Of a DNA stretch of 64,000 bases, positions 1-10,542 are shown piece by piece; within the stretch, counting starts at the first letter, position 1; every line of letters starts with the position of its first letter. A program made the translations under genes and the position numbers. The stretch is from Mesostigma viride (Eukaryota; Streptophyta; Mesostigmatophyceae; Mesostigmatales; Mesostigmataceae), in the NCBI GenBank assembly GCA_009746045.1, contig RPFO01000369.1:59749-123748 (forward strand), read 5' to 3'. The notes beneath the pieces are model-generated. The model was not told the DNA's origin, searched no databases, and saw only the letters and a list, made by a program, of their open reading frames with translations.

Positions 1-694
1 CAGCGCTGATGAACTATGCGATATGCATCATAAGAAAGTTAATCGTTGCGAAATATTCAATGATAAAACGGCAAATACCAAGTGCTAGCTTCATCGGCAT
101 CCCCGTGGTAGTGAACGCGTGTTGACGCAATAAAAACCAGCCCGAGATGATTGCGCGCCTCGTTAGAGGTTGCGCAACTAGGTCTATAGCATCCTTATGA
201 CGAATAAAGTGTGCCTACAAATTTTGGAACGAATCCATGCATCGACGCTCCTGCGCCAGTCAGTTTTCTGCACCGCCATGGCGGCAAATCTGCACGGATG
301 TCAATATTTTACATTCACGTTTTCGTCCCATTGAAAAGGGTACCCCCTGTACTTTGGTCAATAATTAGTCCCTGTGTACTTGTCAGAATGTAGTGATGTT
401 TAGGTACGGGACGTAGTACACATCTAGCTGAAGACGCCTGGCTAAAAATATCATGGAAATACCTACTGGCATTCGCGTTATGCTCCCAACCAACTGTCCG
501 CTATTTGTAGCGGGCAGTTGGTACTGCCCGCTATAAATATCAGTCAGTACCATTTAAGGGTTAACTGTTGAAGATCCATCTTCATTGCTTCTCTGGACGT
601 GAAGTTATCTGTCGCGACTCCAACCCAGGTATAAAGATCTTTTCACGCTAATGTTGATACTGAGGCTGTTGCAAACACAACATTTTTAGTCGTT
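1..694. other. Unassigned sequence left of the truncated copia element
   Basis: I see no gene here. The one clear structure is an imperfect hairpin at 488-522, with 15-16 base arms (AACCAACTGTCCGCTA and its near complement) around a 4-base loop. Half of the arm (TACTGCCCGCTA) is repeated just downstream at 521-534. Confidence 0.6.
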
Positions 695-1785
695 ACATTC
701 ACACTGAGTTCCTGAAAATCCTTCAGGGCCTGGAGGGTCTGAGGTCAAGTCCAATAATCTGGAGGGAGACACTCAACCGTTTCCTGAAGGCGCATTGCAA
801 CTTGAAGGTTTCTCCTGTAGACCCCTGTTTGTTTCTGGGGCAATGGGAAGGCCTACCAGTGTATGCTTCGCTGCACGGGGATGACCTGCACCTGCTGGCT
901 CCTACGTCGTGGCTTAAGCAATTGATCTCCATCATTAAGTCCAAGTTTCCTCTGGGTAGGGAGCAATGGCAGGTGGAGAATGAGCCTCTACTGTTTGTAG
1001 GCATGGAGGCCACACTGGTGAAGAAGGGGGGAGAATGGCGTATGCTGCTGGTGGGGGGTAAGGATTATCAAGAAACCCTCATTAGGAAGCTTCCTCCAGT
1101 CATCACATAGGCACTGTGTCCTATGGTCAGGGGCATGGTTGCTTGGGTGGCAGGTATTTCCAGGCCAGACCTTATGGTCATAGCCAGGTTGCCTGATGAC
1201 ATGCTGATGGAGCTAGGGTCTGCCAAGGTGGCTGATCAGGTCAGGGCTTCATCTGGCATTCTGTTGTCTGCAGTGGATTTATCACAAACCATTTGCATGG
1301 AGCTGTATGTGGATAGCTCAATGGACAGCAGGCAGGTCTCCAAGGTCAGGGGCAGGGCTGCAGGGCTCTTTGTGCTCAGACAGGAAGGCCTGGGGAGTTT
1401 GGTGAGCTGGTTTAGTCGCCTGCACAAACGGGTGGCTGTCAGCAGTGACGTGGCAGAGTGCAGGGCTATTTGTGAAGGCATTCACACAAGCCTTTATCTG
1501 AAGGAGTTGCTTCATCAGATGACTTCTAACACTCCTTGGCCACTTCAGGTTACCACTCTTCTCAAAACAGACTCCATGGGGATGGTGCAGTTTGTGCACA
1601 GGCAGATGGCCAGAAGTAGGGACTTGGATTATCTCCTTCTTAAGGAATTGTCCTCCTTGGCCAATATTGAGCATATCCCTGGGGTTGACAATCCTGCTGA
1701 TGCTTTGACCAAGCTAGTGCAGAAGGCAGCAGTGCAGTACAAGGTTCTTCAGTCTCTGATGGACCCATCTCAGCAAGCTGTCTAA
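695..1785 (+). pseudogene. Copia-type Pol C-terminus (end of RT plus RNase H), 5'-truncated
   Basis: This is a broken copy of the pol gene found intact on the minus strand at 31727-35212. Similarity starts abruptly near 695 inside RT, so Gag, integrase, protease and the RT N-terminus are missing. It keeps the RT active box in the form LHGDD and continues into an RNase H with the YVDSS start and the GVDNPADALTK end seen in the intact copy. A TAG at 1108-1110 replaces a CAG (Gln) of the intact copy and interrupts the frame between the RT thumb and RNase H. The 3' untranslated region follows to 2426 and resumes after the CACTA-like insertion at 23922. It is a dead fragment. Confidence 0.9.
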
Positions 1786-2426
1786 GCTAGTGCCTGGTTA
1801 TAGGGCATTGGAGAAGCAGATTGTGTGGTAGTGTCAGCATTGTGACTGGCATAATACCTGTATTTTAGTCTGTACTAAGGCTCATGGACCATGGTACACT
1901 CACTCTGATCATAATCAGGATACAGCCAGGTTTTGGCTGGGGTTCATGCTGTTGACTACACAAGGTTGACAGGTCCATTACAGACCATGTATTCTACTTT
2001 AAAAGAAATGTATATTTGTACATACTTCTCACATTGAATGGTCTGGAACCTTTCATACTGGGGTTTATAGGGCGGGGTTCGATTCCCTGGTATTATGTTT
2101 CTACAAGCTGGCCTGTTCAGGTGTTTGCCTGTTCAGACTTCCCTAGTTCCCCAGGGCAGGATTTAATTGTTGCCTATGTGTTTCATTTTGTCATTTGTTT
2201 GCTGTGGCAGTTTACCATCTGGCAAGTAGACGGGCGCCGTAAGACGTACGGGCGCCAATAGACCTCTGTTGAGAGAATGACAGGCAGACTATTGTAATAC
2301 GCCTTACTTTGTCAAGTGGTATTTTAATTGTCATGGATTTATTGTACTTATATTGAATATGTACTGGGTTTTATGGGATTAGTATCTGGGATTAATGTAA
2401 CTCACCGCCAGAAGGTCATTGTACTG
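1786..2426 (+). other. 3' untranslated region of the truncated copia element, left of the nested insertion
   Basis: The sequence aligns with the reverse complement of 31090-31726 in the intact copia copy and has no conserved ORF. It contains GGTTCGATTCC near 2075-2085, an exact match to the RNA polymerase III B-box consensus. It ends at the TG target duplication of the CACTA-like element; the same untranslated region resumes at 23922. Confidence 0.85.
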
Positions 2427-2438
2427 CACTAGGAACTC

Positions 2439-2700
2439 AGATTCTGAGAATTTTCTCAAAACCCCTCAATTTTCTCACCCCTTTGAGAATTTTGGTGAGA
2501 AAAGTGAGAAAAATCTCAATTTTTTTCCGCAAACACTAGCAAAAAAATCTCACCAGGGTGAGATTTTGGTGAGAAAAAGGGGGTTTGGGTGAGATTGGGG
2601 TGAGAAAAAACCCTAAAGTGAGAAAAAAGGTGAGAATGGGTGAGAATGGGTGAGAAAAAGTGAGAAAAGGTGAGAAAAGTGATAAGTTTCTCACCAAGAG
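2439..2700. repeat. Left subterminal TGAGAAA-type repeat array
   Basis: Variants of TGAGAAA and GGTGAGAA are repeated dozens of times with little else between them, and the inverted counterpart lies at 23560-23903. In CACTA transposons such subterminal motifs bind the transposase; that role here is inferred from position. The ORFs reading through it are low-complexity artefacts. Confidence 0.7.
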
Positions 2701-2830
2701 TATAACACAAGAAAAACCATGAGTCAACATGGTGAGAAATTTCTCACCAAGAGTGTAACACGAGAAAAATCACAAGTCAACATGGTGAGAAATTTCTCAC
2801 CAAGAGTGTAACACGAGAAAAATCATGAGC
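2688..2830. repeat. Three tandem copies of a 53-bp unit
   Basis: Each unit begins TTCTCACCAAGAG and continues with TGTAACACGAGAAAAATCA-like sequence and CAACATGGTGAGAAATT. Copies start near 2688, 2741 and 2794, and the third is partial. The block is the inner edge of the left subterminal array. Confidence 0.75.
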
Positions 2831-5800
2831 TTTATTTTCATAAGTGCACTTTAGATATGTCCCATCCCCTTAAGTCCTTGACGTGAAAAAAAAACTCAAC
2901 ACCACTAAGGTGCATTATAGGGTTATCATACAATATAAAACAGCACATCATTCCATAAACAGTGCTGTCATGCCCATTATATATCAAAAGTCATCTGCTT
3001 CAGAACTGCTGTCCGAGGGGTTGCTTGCATCAACATCTTCTGATGACATAGTGTCATCCCCACTAGTGTCGCAATAGTTCACAGCTTTACGCTGCCTTCC
3101 ACTGGCCCTCTTTGCCACAGGGACCTCCTCAATTATACAACGGTGGGCTGGCTAGGTCCAGCATCTGTAGGAGCAGCCTCCGTGCGGTAGTTGAACCCAT
3201 GTATCCTGACTTTGTGGAAAGAATCCGCGTAGCGCTTCACGCCCCCACACGCAGCTACAATGCCTTGCGGCACAAGCGGCGTCAGGTTTAATGATGCCCA
3301 TGCAATCACGTTGAACGTTGTGTCAGCACAGCGATCTCGCCTGCATTCAAACAAACGCACACACCCAGCAAAGAGTATTATTATCGCAAGTATTGGTTAT
3401 TAAAAAAAATAGAACAGATACAACACAGGACGCTTTTACTGGCGGCAAGATCATGGCACCCGGATAAGTAAAACCAAACAAACTAGATATTAATTACTAG
3501 GGCTGGCTTTGTGACAGTAAAACATGATTGGCTAATCCCAAGGCGCCTTTCAACTGGACTGAATTAAAATAACCAAAGCAGACGGCGTAAGTAGCATTTG
3601 CAAAAAACAAGGCTCACCAGTAGGCCTCGTCGCCATTCGCAGGGTCGCTGTAATCAGCCTTGGGAAGGGCATCTTCTACCAGCAAATCCCTTGCCGCGTT
3701 GTGTCAGCACAGCGATCCCCCCTGCATCCAAACAAAGGCACACCGATAACCAAGAAAAGAGTATGCAAATGTGTAGCCTTGTTCATTGAAATTATGGCTG
3801 GCTTACGCAAAGAGCGACTGTAAGATGACCTATACAGTGGGGCCGGAAACAGCTTGCTTGATCAGGGCGTGTTTTTCGAGCTTCACTGGCCGGGAGTGTC
3901 TAGTGGTGAGAACCATTGCTGCGATCGCTTTCCCACCATTTACGAGGAAATACCCGCAAATGAAAAAACACTGAAACGGTCTAGCTTGATTCAGTCATTA
4001 CATGAGCCACATGCCATCATGCATGTTTCCAAACGTCCAAGAACTGCACACGGTGCAAATGCCATTTGCAGTGCAAAAATCCAGAGGACACGACCTCATT
4101 GCTTCATATTTGTATGCAGAAGAATAAAAAAGTAACATGCATTAAGGGCCCGCATGCATAAAGGGCCTGAATTCTGATGCGGGCCCAACGGCAGCACCGC
4201 CAAAGCAGATAATTAACCCATAGTCCGCTGACCCATTTTTGGCACTTTCATACCCCTGAAAATGAGAAAAATCATAACTCACAGGCCACAACTCCGAATA
4301 CCCCCAACCAAGATGCTAGGAGTATCTACACTTCAAGGGCTTTCAGAATATGCAATAATACCATGGCTTTATCAAAGCATTTGGATGATAGCTCTAGTCA
4401 AAGTTGGCCAAAAGACGATCTTTTTTCTCCAAGGAAAAGTTTACCCCCCCCTTTTTTCCCAGGGAGGGTAGGGAACCTCAATACCAACATTGGACAATTT
4501 AGTTGGATAGTCCAATGGGGGTTTCCTTGGGTCAGACCACCCGGATAACTCTTTACCCCTATATAACGTGCTCATATATGTGTGTGGGTTACGCGCGTGA
4601 AAACAGCTATCTATGACATGCAACACGATCATGCATTATAGCAAGCTATAAAAGGCTGCCAAAAGTGCTGGAATACAAACACGTTGCCTACCTGCACTAA
4701 CGGAATGCCATACTCCATAGAAATGCCATAAACTGGGCACTTTCAGGGCTAATACCACTCTCTACAACAGGCATGGAAGCTTGCTGAAGTATGCATGGAT
4801 AAAATCGTCATATATAATGCATGGGAGGCGTATTCCGCTGCAAACAACACGCAAATACGTTGTCGTACATAGCTCGTTCATGTCCCGCCCGGATTCCGCT
4901 GGCCGGGACCACCATATCTCACACATACCGTTGCTCTATGGGCATAGACAGCCATAGCCGCAACATGCATGCATCCTTTATGATTACCAGGTTGATGTTC
5001 CGTTCAAAGATGACCTATAAACGTGTCCGCATTCCCAGCAAATGCTGCAGCGGACATCCCGTAGCAAACCTGGATGCTTGGGCTGGCGCAGACTGCCCGG
5101 CCATGAGGAGAAAATCGACATATGATAGGCGATGACTCGTCTGGCACTGGCGACCAAGAAGGCAGTATTTTCCTACCTGTATTTTCCCAATCCTAAAAAT
5201 CTGGCCATGCCTGACATACAAAAATCACGCATCATCATTCTGAGCAACATTCTAAACCGTTTCTAGCCGCGAGACGCAAATTTTCCCTGATAACGGCACG
5301 TTGACAGCCATATCTCGCTACGCGCGCGCGCGAGTGAAAATTTCCCGCCAAAGTCACGTGATACTTTCTCAATGCACGTTGCATTTACCAGGCTATGGCG
5401 AATATACCCCCCAAACCTATGCATCACCTTCGTCCCTAAGTGTTCCCAGACCCACCGGACAACTTCCCTCCGTCACGGGTGGCGCGGCGCTCCAGGAATT
5501 ACGTGGTTTATTACGTTAAGTCAAAGTGCATGCGATCACATGCAGTTTTCGGACTATGGGTTAAGGGCCCGCAGTCTGATGCGGGCCCCACGGCACCACC
5601 GCCATAGCAGAGCTCGAAGGTCGTGGTGCGCGTGAAACGTACGTATGCCCTTTGTCGGTAGGTGCCGTTGGGGTCAAATTGGGTGCCGCCAAAATCGGGC
5701 CGACGCGTCAATAGACTGAGGCCGTCGATGAGTGCCATCATGCGGCTTGGGTCACTTCTGTTGGAGAACTTCACCTTAGTTAACTTAACGCAAACCACTG

Positions 5801-6540
5801 GTCGCCCACGTCGGGAACCGGCCCAACGGCTCTCCCGCAACAGAAAATTACGCGGCATACTGCATAAGTCGTCGGATTGTTACATTTCGACGGTCAAGAT
5901 TTCATGATGAGGTTTGCGTTCAATTAATTGCCGCAGTTTGCCGCCCAGGAAAGTAGTCGTTGGACTCGTTGCCCACGATGAAACACAATCAAGCAAGCCG
6001 TTTCCGGCCCCACTGTGTAGGTCATGTAGTCGCTCTTCACGTCAGCCAGCCGTAATTTCAATGCACAAGGCTACACATTTCCATCTCCATTCATATTCAT
6101 AATCGGACCTGCACGACTCGAAAACGCGGACAAGATAACGGCAGGCTCGAGCTACCATGGTCCGGATTCTCCCGATTTCTGGCCTGCGCTGGTTGTCTCC
6201 TTGATATTGGCAACTCTCTCCGGTAAGAGATTTTCCGCAGTTTGGCTGTTTCGAAACGTTAATTAAGTGAGATGCCTTCGGATCAGGAGACTCACACAGC
6301 CGCGAAATCATGCCAAAGGTCCTATGTTCGATCCCTTGCTGGGAGCTTCTGAGCTTTCTTATTTTCTGTGTTCCGCGGAATCTCAGATTTGGGCCGCTAG
6401 CGTTTTCACGTTTGTTGCTTTCTGATCCGACGACAACGTTGTGCCTAATTGCTCGTTGACATCTGGCGCATGGTGTGATTCATGTGTATGGTGCTGCCTT
6501 GCCAAATGGGGCTGCTTTGCCATAAGAGTGAGTGTTGGGT
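2831..6540. other. Left interior of the CACTA-like element without a recognisable gene
   Basis: Only short, unconvincing ORFs occur. Two sequences are repeated. A stretch containing GTTGTGTCAGCACAGCGATC and CTGCAT.CAAACAAA.GCAC occurs near 3315-3363 and 3697-3745. A GC-rich hairpin starting GGGCCCGCA and ending TGCGGGCCC occurs at 4146-4186 and, more compactly, at 5565-5588, both times followed by a shared ACGGCA.CACCGCCA segment. The hairpins could be terminators or insertion scars; I cannot decide. Confidence 0.5.
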
Positions 6541-6715
6541 CATAAATCGTGTTCTACACATTTGCTGCATGGACCGTTAGGTGCTGGTGAGCTCTTCCTT
6601 GTAGAATGGTGATGTCTATGTCAAGGATCTGATATCTTTTTTTTCTCTTGCATATTGTGTCGCGGTTTGCTTGGATTCATGCAGGCACCACGAGAATGAA
6701 ATGGGAGCGGTTGCC
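6541..6715 (+). repeat. Left copy of a 170-bp direct repeat with splice-acceptor-like end
   Basis: This segment, from CACATTTGCTGCATGGA to the sequence just after a CATGCAG acceptor-like site, recurs diverged at about 23005-23165 in the same orientation near the other end of the CACTA-like element. Both copies have a T-rich tract followed by TTGCATAT and a CAG, like an intron 3' end. Confidence 0.55.
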
Positions 6716-6756
6716 ATGCAGTGTTGATTTCCTTGTATGCCTCTTTAAACTTGCAG

Positions 6757-6861
6757 GTAAACTGGACCGCCCAGGAGGAAGCTCGTGGTGGGAGGACTGA
6801 CAGTGAGGATGGCAATGACGATACCATGTCATCGGCGTCGAGCGTTGCATCACCATCCAAG
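6757..6861 (+). CDS. Candidate internal exon (35 codons), acidic/Ser-rich
   Basis: A 105-nt open segment is bounded by a polypyrimidine-like run ending TTGCAG at 6756 and by AAG followed by GTTAGC at 6862, a canonical GT-AG exon. The peptide begins VNWTAQEEARGG and continues with a DSEDGNDD acidic run and a serine-rich tail. I do not recognise a domain. It lies about 100 bp upstream of the first ubiquitin-like exon in the same orientation and compatible frame, so both may belong to one spliced gene of the CACTA-like element. Splicing is inferred from consensus only. Confidence 0.35.
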
Positions 6862-6966
6862 GTTAGCTGCACTGCTTTCATTTTAGGGGGAATTATAGGT
6901 GTCATTTTTTTGGCATTTGAAGGTATAGATGTTTATCTGCAATCGGGGTTCTTTGAACGGAGTTTC

Positions 6967-7080
6967 ATGTCCCACGTAGCTCCCACAAAAACCAGCATCT
7001 TCATTAAAACAATAAGTGGAAGCATACATGTGACACTAATTGACATGCCCGGAGGCACGCCGTTCAAGGCCCTTCATGAA
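6967..7080 (+). CDS. Ubiquitin-like exon, copy 1
   Basis: The open segment starts MSHVAPTKTS and continues IFIKTISGSIHVTL, which resembles the first two strands of ubiquitin (IFVKTLTG...). The TPFKALHE that follows sits where the ubiquitin helix begins. It ends at a GTACGT donor-like site at 7081, so only the N-terminal third of a beta-grasp fold would be encoded and the rest must be spliced from elsewhere. The same 114-nt segment occurs five times in the element with its frame intact. A ubiquitin-like role is a motif-level inference, and no downstream exon has been identified. Confidence 0.4.
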
Positions 7081-7546
7081 GTACGTTGCCCTAGAGGCAA
7101 CCAAGACACGGGTGGGTGGGTGGGGAGCAAAGAAAGAGGCCGACAAAACCAGCCAGAGCGGCTTTTAGTCGCAAAACCTCCCTTATCCCTAGCTAACTGA
7201 CGTCATTAAACCCTTATGTTTAGTGGATGCTAGTAAGACGCTAACCGTACAGACCGGGGGTAGAATATCCCGAATCTGCACGGCTAGTATTAAATAATGC
7301 GTAGGTTGTTCTTTTCAGGGGCACTGCACCTCACGCCCCGTTCCGCCCGGGTATAATCAACCCAAGCGCGGAACGCACATTTTATTTAATTCATTTTTCA
7401 ACCATGCACTATATTGCATCTACTAATCACAAAAGCTCTAGCCAAACAGCTACGAGTAAACACTACGACCTATAAGCCGCTCATCCAGCGGCCTCTTGTT
7501 CCCGCATTCACGTATAGAAGAAACTCCGTTCAAAGAACCCCGATTC

Positions 7547-7660
7547 ATGTCCCACGTAGCTCCCACAAAAACCAGCATCTTCATTAAAACAATAAGTGGA
7601 AGCATACATGTGACACTAATTGACATGCCCGGAGGCACGCCGTTCAAGGCCCTTCATGAA
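7547..7660 (+). CDS. Ubiquitin-like exon, copy 2
   Basis: This is the same 114-nt segment as at 6967-7080, again followed by a GTACGT donor-like site. Its upstream flank differs (AAGAACCCCGATTC before the ATG), so the repeat is shared only from a few bases before the start. It is part of the first 5887-bp tandem unit. Confidence 0.4.
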
Positions 7661-7672
7661 GTACGTTGCCCA

Positions 7673-8087
7673 ATCACCCCCGCCCTGGCTTTCCCTTGAA
7701 GCCGCACTCCACCTTGCTCGTTGTCACAAGTGACCGCCCTGCCGCAAAACGGGAGCCCCCCCACATCGGGAGGCGTGTGCCCGGCGGCTGTGGATGCATG
7801 GCCAGGCCCAAAAAGGCCCAGCGCATTTGCACTGCGATTGCGCACGGCCAGCCTATCATGACCCCTCTCGGGGCCCCGAGTCGGTACCGCTATGGCCGTC
7901 TCCCCATAGACCCGGGGTGCTTCGAGAAAAAACGTGGACCTAGCCCAGGCCCCGCCAGCCCGGATGCCCGAGGCCACAGCCCCAGGCACCTGGCTGAACG
8001 AGAGTCCGTTCAGCCAAGACCGCATTCCCCCCCGAGGTTTCTATGCGTGGGGAAAAAATTTCTAGCTTAGGCGCTTTTCCCATCGCC
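7673..8087. other. GC-rich coding-like segment of unknown function (first copy)
   Basis: About 415 bp with high GC stay open on both strands: 134 codons on + and 123 codons on minus. Neither product matches a family I know; the + product has a CGCMARPKKAQRIC segment. Copies are at 13560-13974 and, inverted, at 21812-22225. Because the copies are almost identical, conservation cannot show which strand, if any, is coding. Confidence 0.3.
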
Positions 8088-10184
8088 GTCCCTGTCAAAA
8101 ATGTCATGCTATGACCATGGGAGGTTGTTGATATTACATTAATAATGATGACCTCATTTACGACTTTGTCATGATGGAAATATTTTGTCAACCACCATGG
8201 CTGAAAGGTGCCATCTTCTAGAATAGTGGTGGTCAGAAAAGATGTCTGGCGTGTAGCCCAGCCACCACCTATATGGCTGGTCGGCAGGACCACAACATAA
8301 CATGACACCACAACTTAACATGACAGCTAGGCAACACTTACTTAACCAGTGCTAGATGCTGCCTGCTGGCAAATCATGGTTGTACCATGGCAGACAGAAT
8401 TAGGTACGCCTAGCTGACGGTCCAGGTACCACGAATTGAATTATTGGCGCCTGTCCTATATGGGCCATGCGCCACATGACACGACATGGATTGTACTACA
8501 GTGCCGTATAGTGACCAGGCACATATATATGAAAAGACTCATAACTTTCTACCTAGAGCTCAGATCAAGGTGATTCTAGTGGCAAAGTTGTAGCCAAACA
8601 TGAGCTCTACGCAGTCATACTGGCGTTGTAGGTTGTTCTGACTTAACTACGGACTACCCGAACTTTATCTAGATTAGTAAGTGCTAGACTTGTCAGGCAT
8701 ATTGGGGCATATTCCTGACATGCCCCTTGCACCAAATGCCGTATACAAGCTCACCCCCCCTGGCAAGTAACACATGGATAGTGAGGGTAGTCGGGTATAA
8801 AGAAACCCAAGCTCTCCCCCCCTTACACGGCTAACCCGGTCATGCTGAAAGGAGAAATAGGCAAGAGTAGCAGTTGGAGCTAAGGGTCACATGGCCCCCA
8901 AGTGGCCCTGGGAGTGCGCCAGGTGAAGAACAGGGTGCCCCAGGTCACGTAGAAATACTGGGAAAAAACAAGGACTGGATCCAGCTCGGCCCCGTGTGTA
9001 GATGCCCCTGGAAGGGTGCCCCCCTTGGAGTAATAATCAGCAGAAATCGTGGACGTAAAAGCTGGTAATGGCAGGAGTCGCTCTGGAATCATTTATCAGG
9101 AGCTGGCGACGACCGCAGTGGGTGTGAGCAGCTACAGGCACCTAGCTGCAGTGACTACTAACCGCTGACTAGACGGCTGCGTACTGCTGGCTGGTGGCAT
9201 TGATGCTGGTCTGAAGTGGCGATTTGGCTGGCAGGTACGTGCAGCTGGCTGCAACTACTACTAAGAGCTGATCAGGCTGCTGTGTGTTGCTGGCTGCTGC
9301 GACTGTGTGCTGCCATGCTGATGGGGTGCTGGTAGGTATCTGCAGCTGGTTGCAACAACTACCACAAGCGAGTCAGGCTGTGGTGTGTGGCTGACTGCTG
9401 CTACTATATCCTATCATGCTGTATGGCGCGTGCTGGGTACTGCACTACGGCTGCGTGCGGCAGTTGGCTGTCACTGGCCACTTAACTAATGACGGCTGCT
9501 GCGGCTGGCGAGCGGCATTTAAACGAGCTGTTTCCCATTGAAGAAAAGCCAAGGGTGCGAGAGGAGAACCAGGTGGATGCTGCAAGATTTCCCCGCACCG
9601 ACATGGGATGGAGCATTGTAGTTGATGCCGTTGTAGTGGTCCGTGCATAGCTGCTCATGTACGATGGTGCTTCCAAACCATGGCGACTGGCAAAAAATCT
9701 GAATAATGCTTGGCTGGAACTAGGAAAAAGAAACCCCATGTCGCCTGGAAGGTGGCCCACCGTTTAAAACATTTGTGGTCGCTTTATATAGGCGCCATCA
9801 AGCTCGTTGTATTCTCAGAAGAACAAAGGGGTCTTGGGCTTTGCAAGGCTGGTCACGGCTGGCAACCGGTAGTCACCCAGGGTAATAAAATAAAGCGTGA
9901 ACCGCTGCGCCCAAGTGCCGACAATGTAGAAATCTGAATGTTTAGTGAAGCTCGTGCAAGAGGTCGTTTAAGGTCGAAATTCGGAGCAAACAGGGCCTGC
10001 CGCAAGAAAATTCGTAGCCGACGCAATACTCCACGGAATGACGCCGGACTTGGTTCAATAGATGCGCAATTTGATGCTGATTCCGTGGACATGTTGAGTG
10101 GCACCAACGGATTAGAATTCCGAAAGTTCTTGCCGAAATGCTGCCCAGGCAAAAATTTGCCCGATTTGGAAAGATCACAACCCC

Positions 10185-10200
10185 CCTCCCTCCGATACCA
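10185..10200 (-). promoter_or_regulatory. tRNA-iMet primer binding site of the small LTR element
   Basis: The minus strand reads TGGTATCGGAGGGAGG immediately inside the LTR. TGGTATC plus GAG is the usual complement of the 3' end of initiator-methionine tRNA in copia-type elements. The second tandem copy has the same site next to 16087. Confidence 0.75.
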
Positions 10201-10542
10201 TGTCAAAAATGTCATGCTATGACCATGGGAGGTTGTTGATATTACATTAATAATGATGACCTCATTTACGACTTTGTCATGATGGAAATATTTTGTCAAC
10301 CACCATGGCTGAAAGGTGCCATCTTCTAGAATAGTGGTGGTCAGAAAAGATGTCTGGCGTGTAGCCCAGCCACCACCTATATGGCTGGTCGGCAGGACCA
10401 CAACATAATTAACTTAACATGACAGCTAGGCAACACTTAACCAGTGCTAGATGCTGCCTGCTGGCAAATCATGGTTGTACCATGGCAGACAGAATTAGGT
10501 ACGCCTAGCTGACGGTCCAGGTACCACGAATTGAATTATTGG

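Noticed and set aside
2516-2730. ORFs rich in Phe, Ser and His in the left subterminal array, and 23399-24040 on the right
   Set aside because: They simply translate the TGAGAAA/TTTCTCA repeats in different frames.
6320-6350. tRNA-like TGTTCGATCCC sequence
   Set aside because: It differs from the B-box consensus and no cloverleaf can be drawn around it.
7654-8070. Overlapping ORFs on both strands (123 and 134 codons), repeated at 13541 and 21829
   Set aside because: The copies are nearly identical because of recent duplication, so their conservation says nothing about coding. I recorded the segment as coding-like but unknown.
9853-10401. 182-codon minus-strand ORF as a Gag gene of the small LTR element
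   Set aside because: It runs through the LTR and across the primer site, has no zinc knuckle or capsid pattern, and the + strand is equally open.
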